NCBI RefSeq assembly: GCF_000319305.2
Contig: NZ_AMWJ02000001.1
Span: 1,465,001 to 1,529,000 of the forward strand
Reading direction: 5' to 3'
Length of the DNA stretch: 64,000 bases
From: Pseudomonas bharatica CSV86
Lineage (GTDB): Bacteria; Pseudomonadota; Gammaproteobacteria; Pseudomonadales; Pseudomonadaceae
Notes under the pieces: model-generated
What the model was told of the DNA's origin: nothing
The model's database searches: none
What the model saw: the letters and a program-made list of their open reading frames with translations, nothing else
Shown here: in pieces, positions 56,657-64,000 of the stretch
How positions within the stretch are numbered: the stretch's first letter is position 1
How the letters are laid out: every line of letters starts with the position of its first letter
Program-made: the position numbers and the translations under genes

Positions 56657-57946
56657 TCAGTAAACCCAGGCTTCGACACGTCGATTGCGTATCCGGCCCT
56701 GAGTGTCGGTATTGGCCGCCACCGGCAGCTCGGCGCCGAGGCCGATGACATCGCGCAGGGTCACGCCGGCCCTGACCAGTTCGCGGCGCACCGCCATTGC
56801 GCGCAGACGCGACAGCAGGTCGGCGCGACGGGCGTCATCCTTGGCATCGCCGAAGCCCACCAGCACCACCTTGTTGTCCAGCTTGCGGTTCTGCTTGAGG
56901 TACTCGGCCAGCCGCTGGATGTCGCGCAGGGCCTTGTTGTCGAGCGTCGCGCTGCCTTCCTGGAAGCGGAAGTTGACCGACAGCCGCCTGGCTTCGCTGG
57001 ACAGGCGGCGGTAGCTCGGCGGCATGTCCGCCTGGGGCTGTTCGTCGATAGTGCGCACGCGCTGGTCGATAAAACCGTTGCTGGCGACGATGGCCTGGCC
57101 CTGCGGGCTTTGGCTGAACGCCAGCAGGGCACGGGCGAGGGGATTGTGCTGTGCCGGCGGCAGGTAGAAGTACAGGCGACGCGTCAGCGGGTAATCCTCG
57201 CTGGCGATCTGCTCCGGGCTCGGCAGCATCGCCCGCGAGGCACCGTCGGCGACGGCCAGGACCCGCGCGCCGTGCACCGTGCTAAGGCTGCTGAAACCGA
57301 TGGCATGGCGGTCGTTGCGCACGGCTTCGCTAAGTTCTTCGCCGGACTCGAAGCGCCGGGTGTTCTCGGCCAGGACCTGCTGGTGCGGATCGAGTACCAG
57401 GCTCTTGAAGGTTTCCCAGGTGCCGGAGCGGTCGTCACGGGCATACAGGCGGATCGGCCCGCCGCCGACGCCGAGTGCTTCCCAGGTGGTGATCTGCCCG
57501 GAAAAGATCTTCGCCAGTTGCTCGATGGTCAGTTGCGGCAGAGGGTTGTCAGGGTGGACCAGCACCGCGACGCCGTCGAGGCCGATGACCTGCTCGGCTT
57601 CGGCACTGGTCAGGTTGCCAAGAGCCTGGAGTTCGGCCTGCTCGCTGTCCTTGATCGGGCGCGAGGCAGCCGCCAGGTCGGCGCTGCCGGCCTTGAGTGC
57701 GGCGAAACCGGTGCTGGTGCCGTGGGCGGCGATGTCCACCTGTATATCGCCGGCGCTGATGCGCACTTCATTGGCCCGGGCGCCGGGCTCCGTGCGGATA
57801 TCGCTGATGTCCCGGCTCTCCAGGAGTCCGCGTACCAGTGCCGGGGCCAGGGCTGCGCCGATGGTGTTGGAACCCTGGATGCGCAGGGTATCGGCAACCG
57901 CCAGGGGGGCGAGCAGGGCGAGGAGCAGGGCGCAGGCGCGGATCAT
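56657..57946 (-). CDS. Phosphate-binding-like protein fused to an OmpA-like domain
   Basis: A 429-aa exported protein. After a signal peptide (residues 1-18) comes a PstS-like substrate-binding domain at about 20-280 (LRIQGSNTIGAAL, DRSGTWETFKSL). A C-terminal OmpA domain at about 310-429 follows (VNFRFQEGSATLDNKALRDIQRLAEYLKQ, with NxxVxLVGFGD and RRVE at the end). It would bind an anion such as phosphate and anchor to peptidoglycan. It is not part of a pst operon. Function is inferred from the domains. Confidence 0.9.
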   Translation of the reverse strand: MIRACALLLALLAPLAVADTLRIQGSNTIGAALAPALVRGLLESRDISDIRTEPGARANEVRISAGDIQVDIAAHGTSTGFAALKAGSADLAAASRPIKDSEQAELQALGNLTSAEAEQVIGLDGVAVLVHPDNPLPQLTIEQLAKIFSGQITTWEALGVGGGPIRLYARDDRSGTWETFKSLVLDPHQQVLAENTRRFESGEELSEAVRNDRHAIGFSSLSTVHGARVLAVADGASRAMLPSPEQIASEDYPLTRRLYFYLPPAQHNPLARALLAFSQSPQGQAIVASNGFIDQRVRTIDEQPQADMPPSYRRLSSEARRLSVNFRFQEGSATLDNKALRDIQRLAEYLKQNRKLDNKVVLVGFGDAKDDARRADLLSRLRAMAVRRELVRAGVTLRDVIGLGAELPVAANTDTQGRIRNRRVEAWVY

Positions 57947-58100
57947 TGCCGGAGGGCACTCTCGAATGGACGAAGGTGGCGGCAGATTAAGACAGGAAGA
58001 TGAAATAAAAATGACGGCTGTGGCGTGGGACCTTGTGGAGTCGGCCCGGCCTTTCAGGCTGCGCTGTCACGCTAGAGAATACTTCTAAAGTAAGACTCGG

Positions 58101-58176
58101 ACTCTGTGGGAGCGGGTTCACCCGCGATAGCGTCGGTGAATTCACTACCGTAATCGCGGGTAAACCCGCTCCCACA
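58101..58176. repeat. REP pair, GCGGGTT variant (inverted)
   Basis: The second occurrence of the GCGGGTTCACCCGCGAT variant, with an arm change (GGGTAAACC). It lies between the exonuclease III stop and the PstS-OmpA gene start. Confidence 0.85.
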
Positions 58177-58190
58177 TTCGAACCGTGTTG

Positions 58191-59003
58191 TCAGCTCAAT
58201 TCAAGCCAGATCGGCGCATGGTCGGACGGCTTTTCCATCCCGCGCAGTTCATAGTCCACACCCGCCGCCTTGACCCGCGGCAACAGCGCATCGGAGGTGA
58301 GGATCAGGTCGATGCGCAGCCCGCGTTTCGGTTCATCCTCGAAGCCCCGGCTGCGATAGTCGAACCAGCTGAACTGATCGACCACCTCCGGGTGCAGGTG
58401 ACGGAAGCTGTCGGTCAGGCCCCAGCCCTTGAGCCTGGCCATCCACTCGCGTTCTTCCGGCAGGAAGCTGCATTTGCCGGTCTTCAACCAGCGCTTGGCG
58501 TTGTCCGGGCCGATGCCGATGTCGCAGTCCTCCGGGGAGATATTCACGTCGCCCATCACGATCAGCGGCTGGTCGTTCTTGAACTCGCTTTCCAGCAGGT
58601 TCTGCAGGTCGGCATAGAAACGCTGCTTGGCCGGGAACTTGGTGGGGTGGTCGCGGCTTTCGCCCTGAGGGAAGTAACCGTTCATGATGGTCACCGGGTT
58701 GCCCTGGTCATCGGCGAAGGTGCCCCAGATGAAGCGGCGCTGGGCATCTTCTTCATCGGTGGAGAAGCCCTTGACCAGGCTCAGCGGCGCCTGGCGCGAC
58801 AGCAGGGCGACGCCGTAATGGCCTTTCTGGCCGTGGTAATGCACGTGGTAACCGAGGGCCTGCACCTCGGCGAGCGGGAACTGATCGTCGGAGACCTTGG
58901 TTTCCTGCAGGCCGATCACATCCGGCTGGTGCTTGTCGATCAACGCCGCCAACTGATGGGGCCGGGCGCGCAGGCCGTTGATGTTGAACGAGACGATCTT
59001 CAT
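58191..59003 (-). CDS. xthA: Exodeoxyribonuclease III
   Basis: A 270-aa AP endonuclease/3'-5' exonuclease for base-excision repair. It has [18 protein letters not shown] at the start, [12 protein letters not shown] with the metal Glu near residue 34, [13 protein letters not shown] near 150, and the C-terminal SDHAPIW with the catalytic His. Length equals the E. coli protein. The ATG at 59003 gives this exact start. It stands alone. Confidence 0.96.
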   Translation of the reverse strand: MKIVSFNINGLRARPHQLAALIDKHQPDVIGLQETKVSDDQFPLAEVQALGYHVHYHGQKGHYGVALLSRQAPLSLVKGFSTDEEDAQRRFIWGTFADDQGNPVTIMNGYFPQGESRDHPTKFPAKQRFYADLQNLLESEFKNDQPLIVMGDVNISPEDCDIGIGPDNAKRWLKTGKCSFLPEEREWMARLKGWGLTDSFRHLHPEVVDQFSWFDYRSRGFEDEPKRGLRIDLILTSDALLPRVKAAGVDYELRGMEKPSDHAPIWLELS

Positions 59004-59216
59004 GGAAGGGCAATCCTGGGGAAAAGGCAGGATGCTAGCTGAGTCGGGCGGCAGGGGCCAGCCTCGAGGGCACTGGAAGAGCATCGTCATCACACCCGAC
59101 TCCGTCCCTGAGCACCTTGTGATTCCCTCCTATACTCCAACCCCATCAGGAAGGAACGTTGGCGCAGCCCACCCCTCAAAGAGCAATGCCCAACTGCCAT
59201 CAGGAGATCCGCGACC

Positions 59217-59867
59217 ATGCCCCAATCGACCCCCGCGCCGGCCGAAGTGCGTCTGCTCGACGGCGGTTACAGCCGTGAAGCGCGTTCTCTGCTCTACCAC
59301 GCCTACCGCCACGAACCCACCTACGCCTACCTGTTCGAAGCCGAGCGCCCGGGTTTCGAGCAACGCGTGCGCGCCCTGGTTCGTGAGCGGGTGCGCCAGC
59401 ATTTCCTGCAGGACCTGCCCGCCCTTGGCCTGCTGGTGGACGACCGCCTGATCGGCATCGCCCTGATCTCCCCGCCGGTCCGTCGCCTCGGCGTGACCGA
59501 GAGCTGGGCCTGGCGCCTGCGCATGATGCTGTCGGCCGGAGTGCGTTGTACCCGCCGCTACCTCGAATACCGCGCGGCCTTGCTCGCCTGCCTGCCCGGC
59601 GATGCCGTGCATATCCTGCCGCTGCTGGGTATCCATCCGCAGTTCCAGGGCCGGCACTATGGCGAACAATTGCTGGCGGCGGTGCACGATTGGTGCGCCG
59701 CAGACGAAAGTTCCCGCGGCGTGGTACTCGACACCGGCAACGAGCACTACCTGGATTTCTACCGCCGCCAGGGCTACCTGGAAATCGGTGAAGTGGCCGT
59801 CGGGCCGATTCGCGAGCATGTGTTTTTCCATCCCGCTCCGCAAAGGATCGCCCTGGCTCCGGCCTGA
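59217..59867 (+). CDS. GNAT-family N-acetyltransferase
   Basis: A 216-aa acetyltransferase. The acetyl-CoA-binding segment is LLGIHPQFQGRHYGEQLLAAVHDW (residues about 140-165), followed by VVLDTGNEHYLDFYRRQGYLEIGEV. Acceptor is unknown. GGAG precedes the ATG. It lies upstream of tamA by 55 bases and may share its transcript. Confidence 0.88.
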   Translation: MPQSTPAPAEVRLLDGGYSREARSLLYHAYRHEPTYAYLFEAERPGFEQRVRALVRERVRQHFLQDLPALGLLVDDRLIGIALISPPVRRLGVTESWAWRLRMMLSAGVRCTRRYLEYRAALLACLPGDAVHILPLLGIHPQFQGRHYGEQLLAAVHDWCAADESSRGVVLDTGNEHYLDFYRRQGYLEIGEVAVGPIREHVFFHPAPQRIALAPA

Positions 59868-59922
59868 TCCGGACGGCTTTCGACATGCAAGCCGTCAGCC
59901 GCCTCTGGTAGCATCCGTGCCC

Positions 59923-61665
59923 ATGACGTATTCAGGACGCTTTTCCCTGGGTTTGATCCTGTGCCTGGCCAGCAGTGTCGCCGCCGCCGCACAGAGCGAA
60001 CTGGTCGTTCGCATCAAGCCCGCCAACACCGCACTCAAGGCCAATGTCGAGGGTTATATCGGAAGCCTCGGCGAGCGTGACGAAGAGGCGCTGCTGCGCT
60101 TCAGTCGTGGCGCCGAGGAGCAGGCGCGCAAGGCCGCCCAGGCCCTGGGTTACTACCAGGCCCGGATCGACAGCGAGGTGCTGCCGCCTCGCGACGAGGA
60201 CAAGGGGCCACGCCTGCGCCTGACCATCGAACCCGGCGAACCCATTCACCTGCGCAACGTCAAGGTGCGCATCGACGGTCCGGCCAGCCAGCTCAAGGCC
60301 TTTCGCATCCCCGACAGCAAGGCGCTGCGCAGCGGCGCGGTGCTCAATCATGGCAGCTACGAGGACGCCAAGCGCCTGATCCAGAACCAGGCCTCGCGCT
60401 ATGGCTTCTTCAAGGGCCACTTCACCAGCAATCGCCTGGCGGTGGACCCCGCTGCCGGGGTCGCCGATATCGAACTGGTCTACGACAGCGGTCCGCGCTA
60501 TAGCCTGGGCAAGGTAACGTTCGACGGCGACTCGCCCTTCGATGAAGACCTTCTGCAACGCATGGTGCCGTTCAAGGAAGGCACGCCCTACGACTCCGAG
60601 CTGATCGCCGAACTGAACAACGCCCTGCAATCCAGTGGTTATTTCGAAGGCGTGCGGGTCGATGCCGCGCCCACGGCGGCGCAAGGCCAGAGTATCCCGG
60701 TGGCCGTCGATGTGCAGGCGCGCAAGCCGCGGACCATGGGCCTCGGCCTTGGCTATTCGACCGACGTCGGGCCGCGGGTGAAGGCCAACTGGACTCGCCA
60801 CTGGGTCAACCCGCAAGGCCACAGCTACGGGATCGAAAGCGAAGTGTCGGCTCCCCGGCAAAATATCGGCCTGTGGTACGACGTGCCCCTCGACCCGCCG
60901 CTGACCGACAAGCTGCGCTATGCCGGCGGCTATCAATATGAAGAGATCGCCGGCACCGATACCTTGAGTAAATTGCTCACCGTCGGCCCGGAATGGCACA
61001 GCAAGCTGCCCAGCGGCTGGCAGCGCGTGCTGTCGCTGAAATGGCAGCGCGAGGAATACCGCCTGGGTGACGATTCCGGGCTCAGTACGCTGCTGATGCC
61101 CGGCGTCAGCTACAGCTACCTGCGCAGCGACAACCGCATCGACCCGCACAACGGCTACCGCCTGCAATTCGATGCGCGGGTGGCCAAGGAAGGGCTGATG
61201 TCCGACACCAACCTGCTTAACGGCACGGTACTGGTCAAGGGCCTGACCACCCTTGCGGACAAGCACCGTTTCCTCGGCCGTGCCCAGTTCGGTGGCAGCG
61301 CCACCAACGGTTACAAATCCGTACCGCCGTCCCTGCGCTTCTTCGCCGGTGGCGACCAGAGCGTGCGCGGCTACGACTACCAGACCCTGTCGCCGACCAA
61401 CAGCGACGGCGACCGCATTGGCGGGCGCTACATGGTTGCGGCCAGTGCCGAATACCAGTACCAGATCGCCGATAAATGGCGCTTGGCGACCTTCGTCGAC
61501 CAGGGCAATTCCTTCAACAATCTCGAGCTTCCAAGCCTCAAGACCGGGGTCGGCTTCGGCGTGCGCTGGATTTCCCCGGTAGGGCCCCTGCGTCTCGACC
61601 TGGCCAAGGCGCTGGACGACGACGGCGGGATTCGACTGCACTTCTCGATGGGACCTGAGCTGTGA
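59923..61665 (+). CDS. tamA: Outer-membrane assembly factor TamA
   Basis: A 580-aa Omp85 protein. After a signal peptide (residues 1-23) come three POTRA domains (about 25-265) and a 16-strand barrel ending LHFSMGPEL. The VRGYDYQTLSP (L6-loop RGF-like) motif is near residue 480. With TamB it forms the translocation and assembly module that inserts some outer-membrane proteins. The stop overlaps the tamB GTG. The start lacks a strong ribosome site but the signal peptide fits. Confidence 0.94.
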   Translation: MTYSGRFSLGLILCLASSVAAAAQSELVVRIKPANTALKANVEGYIGSLGERDEEALLRFSRGAEEQARKAAQALGYYQARIDSEVLPPRDEDKGPRLRLTIEPGEPIHLRNVKVRIDGPASQLKAFRIPDSKALRSGAVLNHGSYEDAKRLIQNQASRYGFFKGHFTSNRLAVDPAAGVADIELVYDSGPRYSLGKVTFDGDSPFDEDLLQRMVPFKEGTPYDSELIAELNNALQSSGYFEGVRVDAAPTAAQGQSIPVAVDVQARKPRTMGLGLGYSTDVGPRVKANWTRHWVNPQGHSYGIESEVSAPRQNIGLWYDVPLDPPLTDKLRYAGGYQYEEIAGTDTLSKLLTVGPEWHSKLPSGWQRVLSLKWQREEYRLGDDSGLSTLLMPGVSYSYLRSDNRIDPHNGYRLQFDARVAKEGLMSDTNLLNGTVLVKGLTTLADKHRFLGRAQFGGSATNGYKSVPPSLRFFAGGDQSVRGYDYQTLSPTNSDGDRIGGRYMVAASAEYQYQIADKWRLATFVDQGNSFNNLELPSLKTGVGFGVRWISPVGPLRLDLAKALDDDGGIRLHFSMGPEL

Positions 61666-64000
61666 AACGGCTAGCGAAATGGATTGCGATCAGCCTGTTC
61701 GCAGTGTTGGTTCTGGTAGCACTGGCCCTGGGCCTGGTGCTGGGTACCCAAGCCGGCAGCCGCTGGGCACTTGGCCTGGTGCCCGGCTTGCAGGTGGATG
61801 GCTTCCAGGGACGGCTCGCCGGACTGTGGCAGGCTGAGAAACTGGTGTGGCAGTCCGGCCAGGATCGCGTCGAGCTGACTGCACCTTTGCTGGAGTGGAC
61901 GCCCGGCTGCCTGCTGCGTCGCACCCTGTGCATCGACAAGCTGCACGCCGCGCAGATCGAGCTGGCCTTCGCGCCCACCGAAACCGATCCGGACAGCGGT
62001 CCGCTGAAACTGCCGGACCTCGATCTGCCGCTGGCTATCGAACTGGGTGAAGTCCAGGTCGGTGTGTTGCGCCTGGACGGCGCCGAGCAGCTTAGTGGCT
62101 TGACCCTTGCGGCCCACTGGACCCGCGAAGGCCTGAAGATCGACAACCTCGACCTCAAGCGCGAAGACCTGCACCTGACCCTGCAAGGCCTGCTGCAACC
62201 CAGCGGCGACTGGCCGTTGCAGGCCGAGGGACAATTGCAGTTGCCGGCGGTGGACGGCCAGGCCTGGCAACTGGCGTTGCAGGTCAAGGGCGATCTGCAG
62301 AAGAGCCTCGACCTGCAGGCCGACAGCAGTGGCTATCTGCAAGGCCGCCTGAGCGGCCAGTTGCAACCGCTGGCGGAAAACCTGCCGGCCCAGGTCCATC
62401 TCAGCGCCAAGGACTTCAAGGCCGTTGCCAGCCTGCCGGACACCTTGCTGTTCCAGCAGCTCGAACTGACTGCCCATGGTGATCTCAAGGCCGGCTACCA
62501 GTTGGTTGGCGCTGGCAATCTCGCCGCTCGGGACGGCCCGATCAACCTGGCCCTGCGTGGCCGGGTCGATGCCAAGGGCGCCGAAGTGGCCGGGCTGGAC
62601 CTGACCGCCAGCGCCGAGCAGCGCCTGGCCCTGACCGCCACGGCCAATTGGGAAAACGCCCTCGCTGCCACGGCCACCCTCGACTGGCAGGATTTCCCCT
62701 GGCTGCGCCTTTATCCGCTGGACGAGGCGCCGCAAGTAGTGCTGCATCGTCTGAAGGCCCAGGTGCAGTACCGCGATGGCAGCTATGAAGGCGATTTCAG
62801 TGGCGATCTCGACGGGCCGGCAGGTGCCTTCACCCTGCGCAGTCCGTTCAACGGCGACCTTGGCCGCATCAGCCTGCCGCAACTGGTGCTGGACGCGGGG
62901 CAGGGCAAGGCCGCCGGCAGTGTCAGCGTGGCCTTCGCGGATGGCGTGGCCTGGGACGCGGCATTGGATTTGTCCAACCTCGACCCGGCCTATTGGCTCA
63001 AGGAGATGCCCGGCACGCTCGCCGGCCCGCTGCGCAGCAAGGGCGAACTGAAGAACGAAAAACTCTCGCTGAACGCTGACCTCGACCTCAAGGGACGCCT
63101 GCGCGGCCAGCCTGCGCTGCTGCAGCTCAAGGCCGAAGGCGCGGGTGAGCAGTGGACCCTGGGCACCTTGCAGGTACGCCTGGGCGACAACCGGATCAAT
63201 GGCAGCGGCAGCCTGCAACAGCGCCTCGCCGGACAGATCGACCTGAACCTGCCGCGCCTCGGCCAGCTCTGGCCGCAACTGCAAGGGCTGGTCAAGGGGC
63301 GGCTGGATGTCTCCGGCACCCTCAAGGCGCCGCAAGGTCAGCTGAAACTGCAAGGCACGCAACTGGCCCAGGCAGAAAACCGTCTGCAATCCCTCGATCT
63401 CGATGCCCGACTTGATGGCGCACAAAAAGCCCTGATCAACCTCGATGCCAGCGGCATCCGTGCCGGCGAAACGGCACTGGGCACCCTGACCGCCAAGGGC
63501 CAGGGCGATATCCGCCAGCAACGGTTGCAACTGGCCCTCGATGGTCCGCAACTCAAGCTCGACCTTGCCCTGGACGGGCAACTGGACCAGAAAAAAGGCG
63601 ACTGGCGCGGACGCCTGGCCAGCGGCGAAATCAAGGCCGGCGGTCAGGACTGGCGACTGCAGGCGCCGGCCACCTTGCAGCGCCTGGCCAACGGGCAGAT
63701 CGATTTCGGTGCCCACTGCTGGCGCTCCGGGCCGGCCAGCCTGTGTGGCGATCCGCAGCGTCTGGCACCGGAGCCGCGGATTCGCTATCACCTCAAGGAA
63801 TTCCCGCTGGAGAGCCTGGCGCAATGGCTGCCGCAGGACTTCGCCTGGCAGGGCCGGTTGAATGCCGATATCAATCTCGACTTGCCGACCAGTGGCCCGA
63901 AAGGCTCGGTGCAGGTGGATGCCAGCGGTGGCACCCTGCGCATCCGCGAGAAGGGCCAGTGGGTCGATTTCCCTTACCAGGCCCTGCGCCTGGACAGCAC
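61662..64000 (+). CDS. tamB: Translocation and assembly module protein TamB, 5' part (truncated by window end)
   Basis: The first 779 codons of tamB. It begins GTG AAA CGG inside the tamA stop (GTGA overlap). The N terminus has one membrane helix (WIAISLFAVLVLVALALGLVLG). A long periplasmic domain of repeating beta strands follows, rich in LQG, LKGDLQ and QL patterns, which is the hydrophobic-groove bridging part. TamB spans the periplasm and pairs with TamA. The C-terminal DUF490 domain lies beyond the window. A large minus-strand ORF over this region is a shadow. Confidence 0.94.
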   Translation, partial: MKRLAKWIAISLFAVLVLVALALGLVLGTQAGSRWALGLVPGLQVDGFQGRLAGLWQAEKLVWQSGQDRVELTAPLLEWTPGCLLRRTLCIDKLHAAQIELAFAPTETDPDSGPLKLPDLDLPLAIELGEVQVGVLRLDGAEQLSGLTLAAHWTREGLKIDNLDLKREDLHLTLQGLLQPSGDWPLQAEGQLQLPAVDGQAWQLALQVKGDLQKSLDLQADSSGYLQGRLSGQLQPLAENLPAQVHLSAKDFKAVASLPDTLLFQQLELTAHGDLKAGYQLVGAGNLAARDGPINLALRGRVDAKGAEVAGLDLTASAEQRLALTATANWENALAATATLDWQDFPWLRLYPLDEAPQVVLHRLKAQVQYRDGSYEGDFSGDLDGPAGAFTLRSPFNGDLGRISLPQLVLDAGQGKAAGSVSVAFADGVAWDAALDLSNLDPAYWLKEMPGTLAGPLRSKGELKNEKLSLNADLDLKGRLRGQPALLQLKAEGAGEQWTLGTLQVRLGDNRINGSGSLQQRLAGQIDLNLPRLGQLWPQLQGLVKGRLDVSGTLKAPQGQLKLQGTQLAQAENRLQSLDLDARLDGAQKALINLDASGIRAGETALGTLTAKGQGDIRQQRLQLALDGPQLKLDLALDGQLDQKKGDWRGRLASGEIKAGGQDWRLQAPATLQRLANGQIDFGAHCWRSGPASLCGDPQRLAPEPRIRYHLKEFPLESLAQWLPQDFAWQGRLNADINLDLPTSGPKGSVQVDASGGTLRIREKGQWVDFPYQALRLDS

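Noticed and set aside
10339..58176. Repeated GCTGGCTTGCC sequences as a possible CRISPR array
   Set aside because: Copies are dispersed singly or as inverted pairs in different intergenic gaps, with no regular spacers and no cas genes.
61671..63824. A 717-aa minus-strand ORF antisense to tamB
   Set aside because: The plus frame from the GTG at 61662 continues tamA-tamB and is open to the end of the window; the minus ORF is Gln/Leu/Ala shadow sequence.

Overview
The window is an ordinary-looking piece of a high-GC gammaproteobacterial chromosome, almost certainly Pseudomonas of the fluorescens/putida lineage. The evidence is the 23S/5S rRNA sequence, a LexA2-ImuA-ImuB-DnaE2 mutagenesis cassette, a CrcY-type small RNA next to mvaB and an MgtC gene, a CopAB copper operon, a FecI/FecR/TonB-receptor unit, and many intergenic REP elements of the kind common in this group. 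I see no prophage, integron, IS element, CRISPR array or tRNA gene.

Layout. 1-2.2 kb: the 3' two thirds of a 23S rRNA and a complete 5S rRNA, closed by a strong terminator. 2.3-6.6 kb: queD, a patatin-like gene, and a tightly overlapped operon of two PepSY proteins, an OmpR-type regulator and its sensor kinase. 6.6-11.4 kb: a dCache chemoreceptor, an Na+/H+ antiporter-like carrier and a FecR-like protein with no sigma factor beside it. 11.6-17.6 kb: an acyl-CoA dehydrogenase and an acyl-CoA ligase (DmdC/DmdB type), divergent from a PAS histidine kinase and FixJ-type regulator. 17.7-23.0 kb: small envelope genes and a cell-surface signalling unit (ECF sigma, FecR, IutA/ChtA-like receptor) with Fur-box-like sites. 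23.1-29.5 kb: a small secreted protein, a PQQ-type sugar dehydrogenase, a ZapE paralogue, a DinB gene, a YqaA protein, a membrane-anchored monooxygenase-like protein, an alpha/beta hydrolase and a LysR regulator.

29.7-40.4 kb: a Kef-type K+/H+ antiporter, a copper operon (copA-copB-DUF411) with a CopR-like box, a hybrid histidine kinase, a MocR regulator, ccoG and a DUF3203-like gene. 40.5-43.0 kb: mgtC-like gene, crcY sRNA, mvaB and a LiuR-like MerR regulator. 43.1-49.6 kb: a HAD phosphatase and the lexA2-imuA-imuB-dnaE2 cassette. 49.6-56.5 kb: an aldo/keto reductase, a LysR gene divergent from a two-subunit CoA transferase, a second LysR gene divergent from an acyl-CoA dehydrogenase, and a TerC protein. 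56.7-64 kb: a PstS-OmpA fusion, xthA, a GNAT acetyltransferase, tamA and the start of tamB, which runs off the end.

The best non-coding observation is at about 41.07-41.43 kb on the minus strand. A low-GC stretch without a gene carries six A-rich CA motifs (AAnAAnAA), a near-consensus sigma-54 promoter and upstream GTGTTACC repeats expected for CbrB. I read it as the Crc/Hfq-titrating sRNA CrcY, which is known biology but invisible to ORF calling. Three genes (zapE start, dinB, DUF411) each appear to lack one base in a G/C homopolymer, so consensus sequencing errors are a real possibility here. I did not find a convincing wholly new system.
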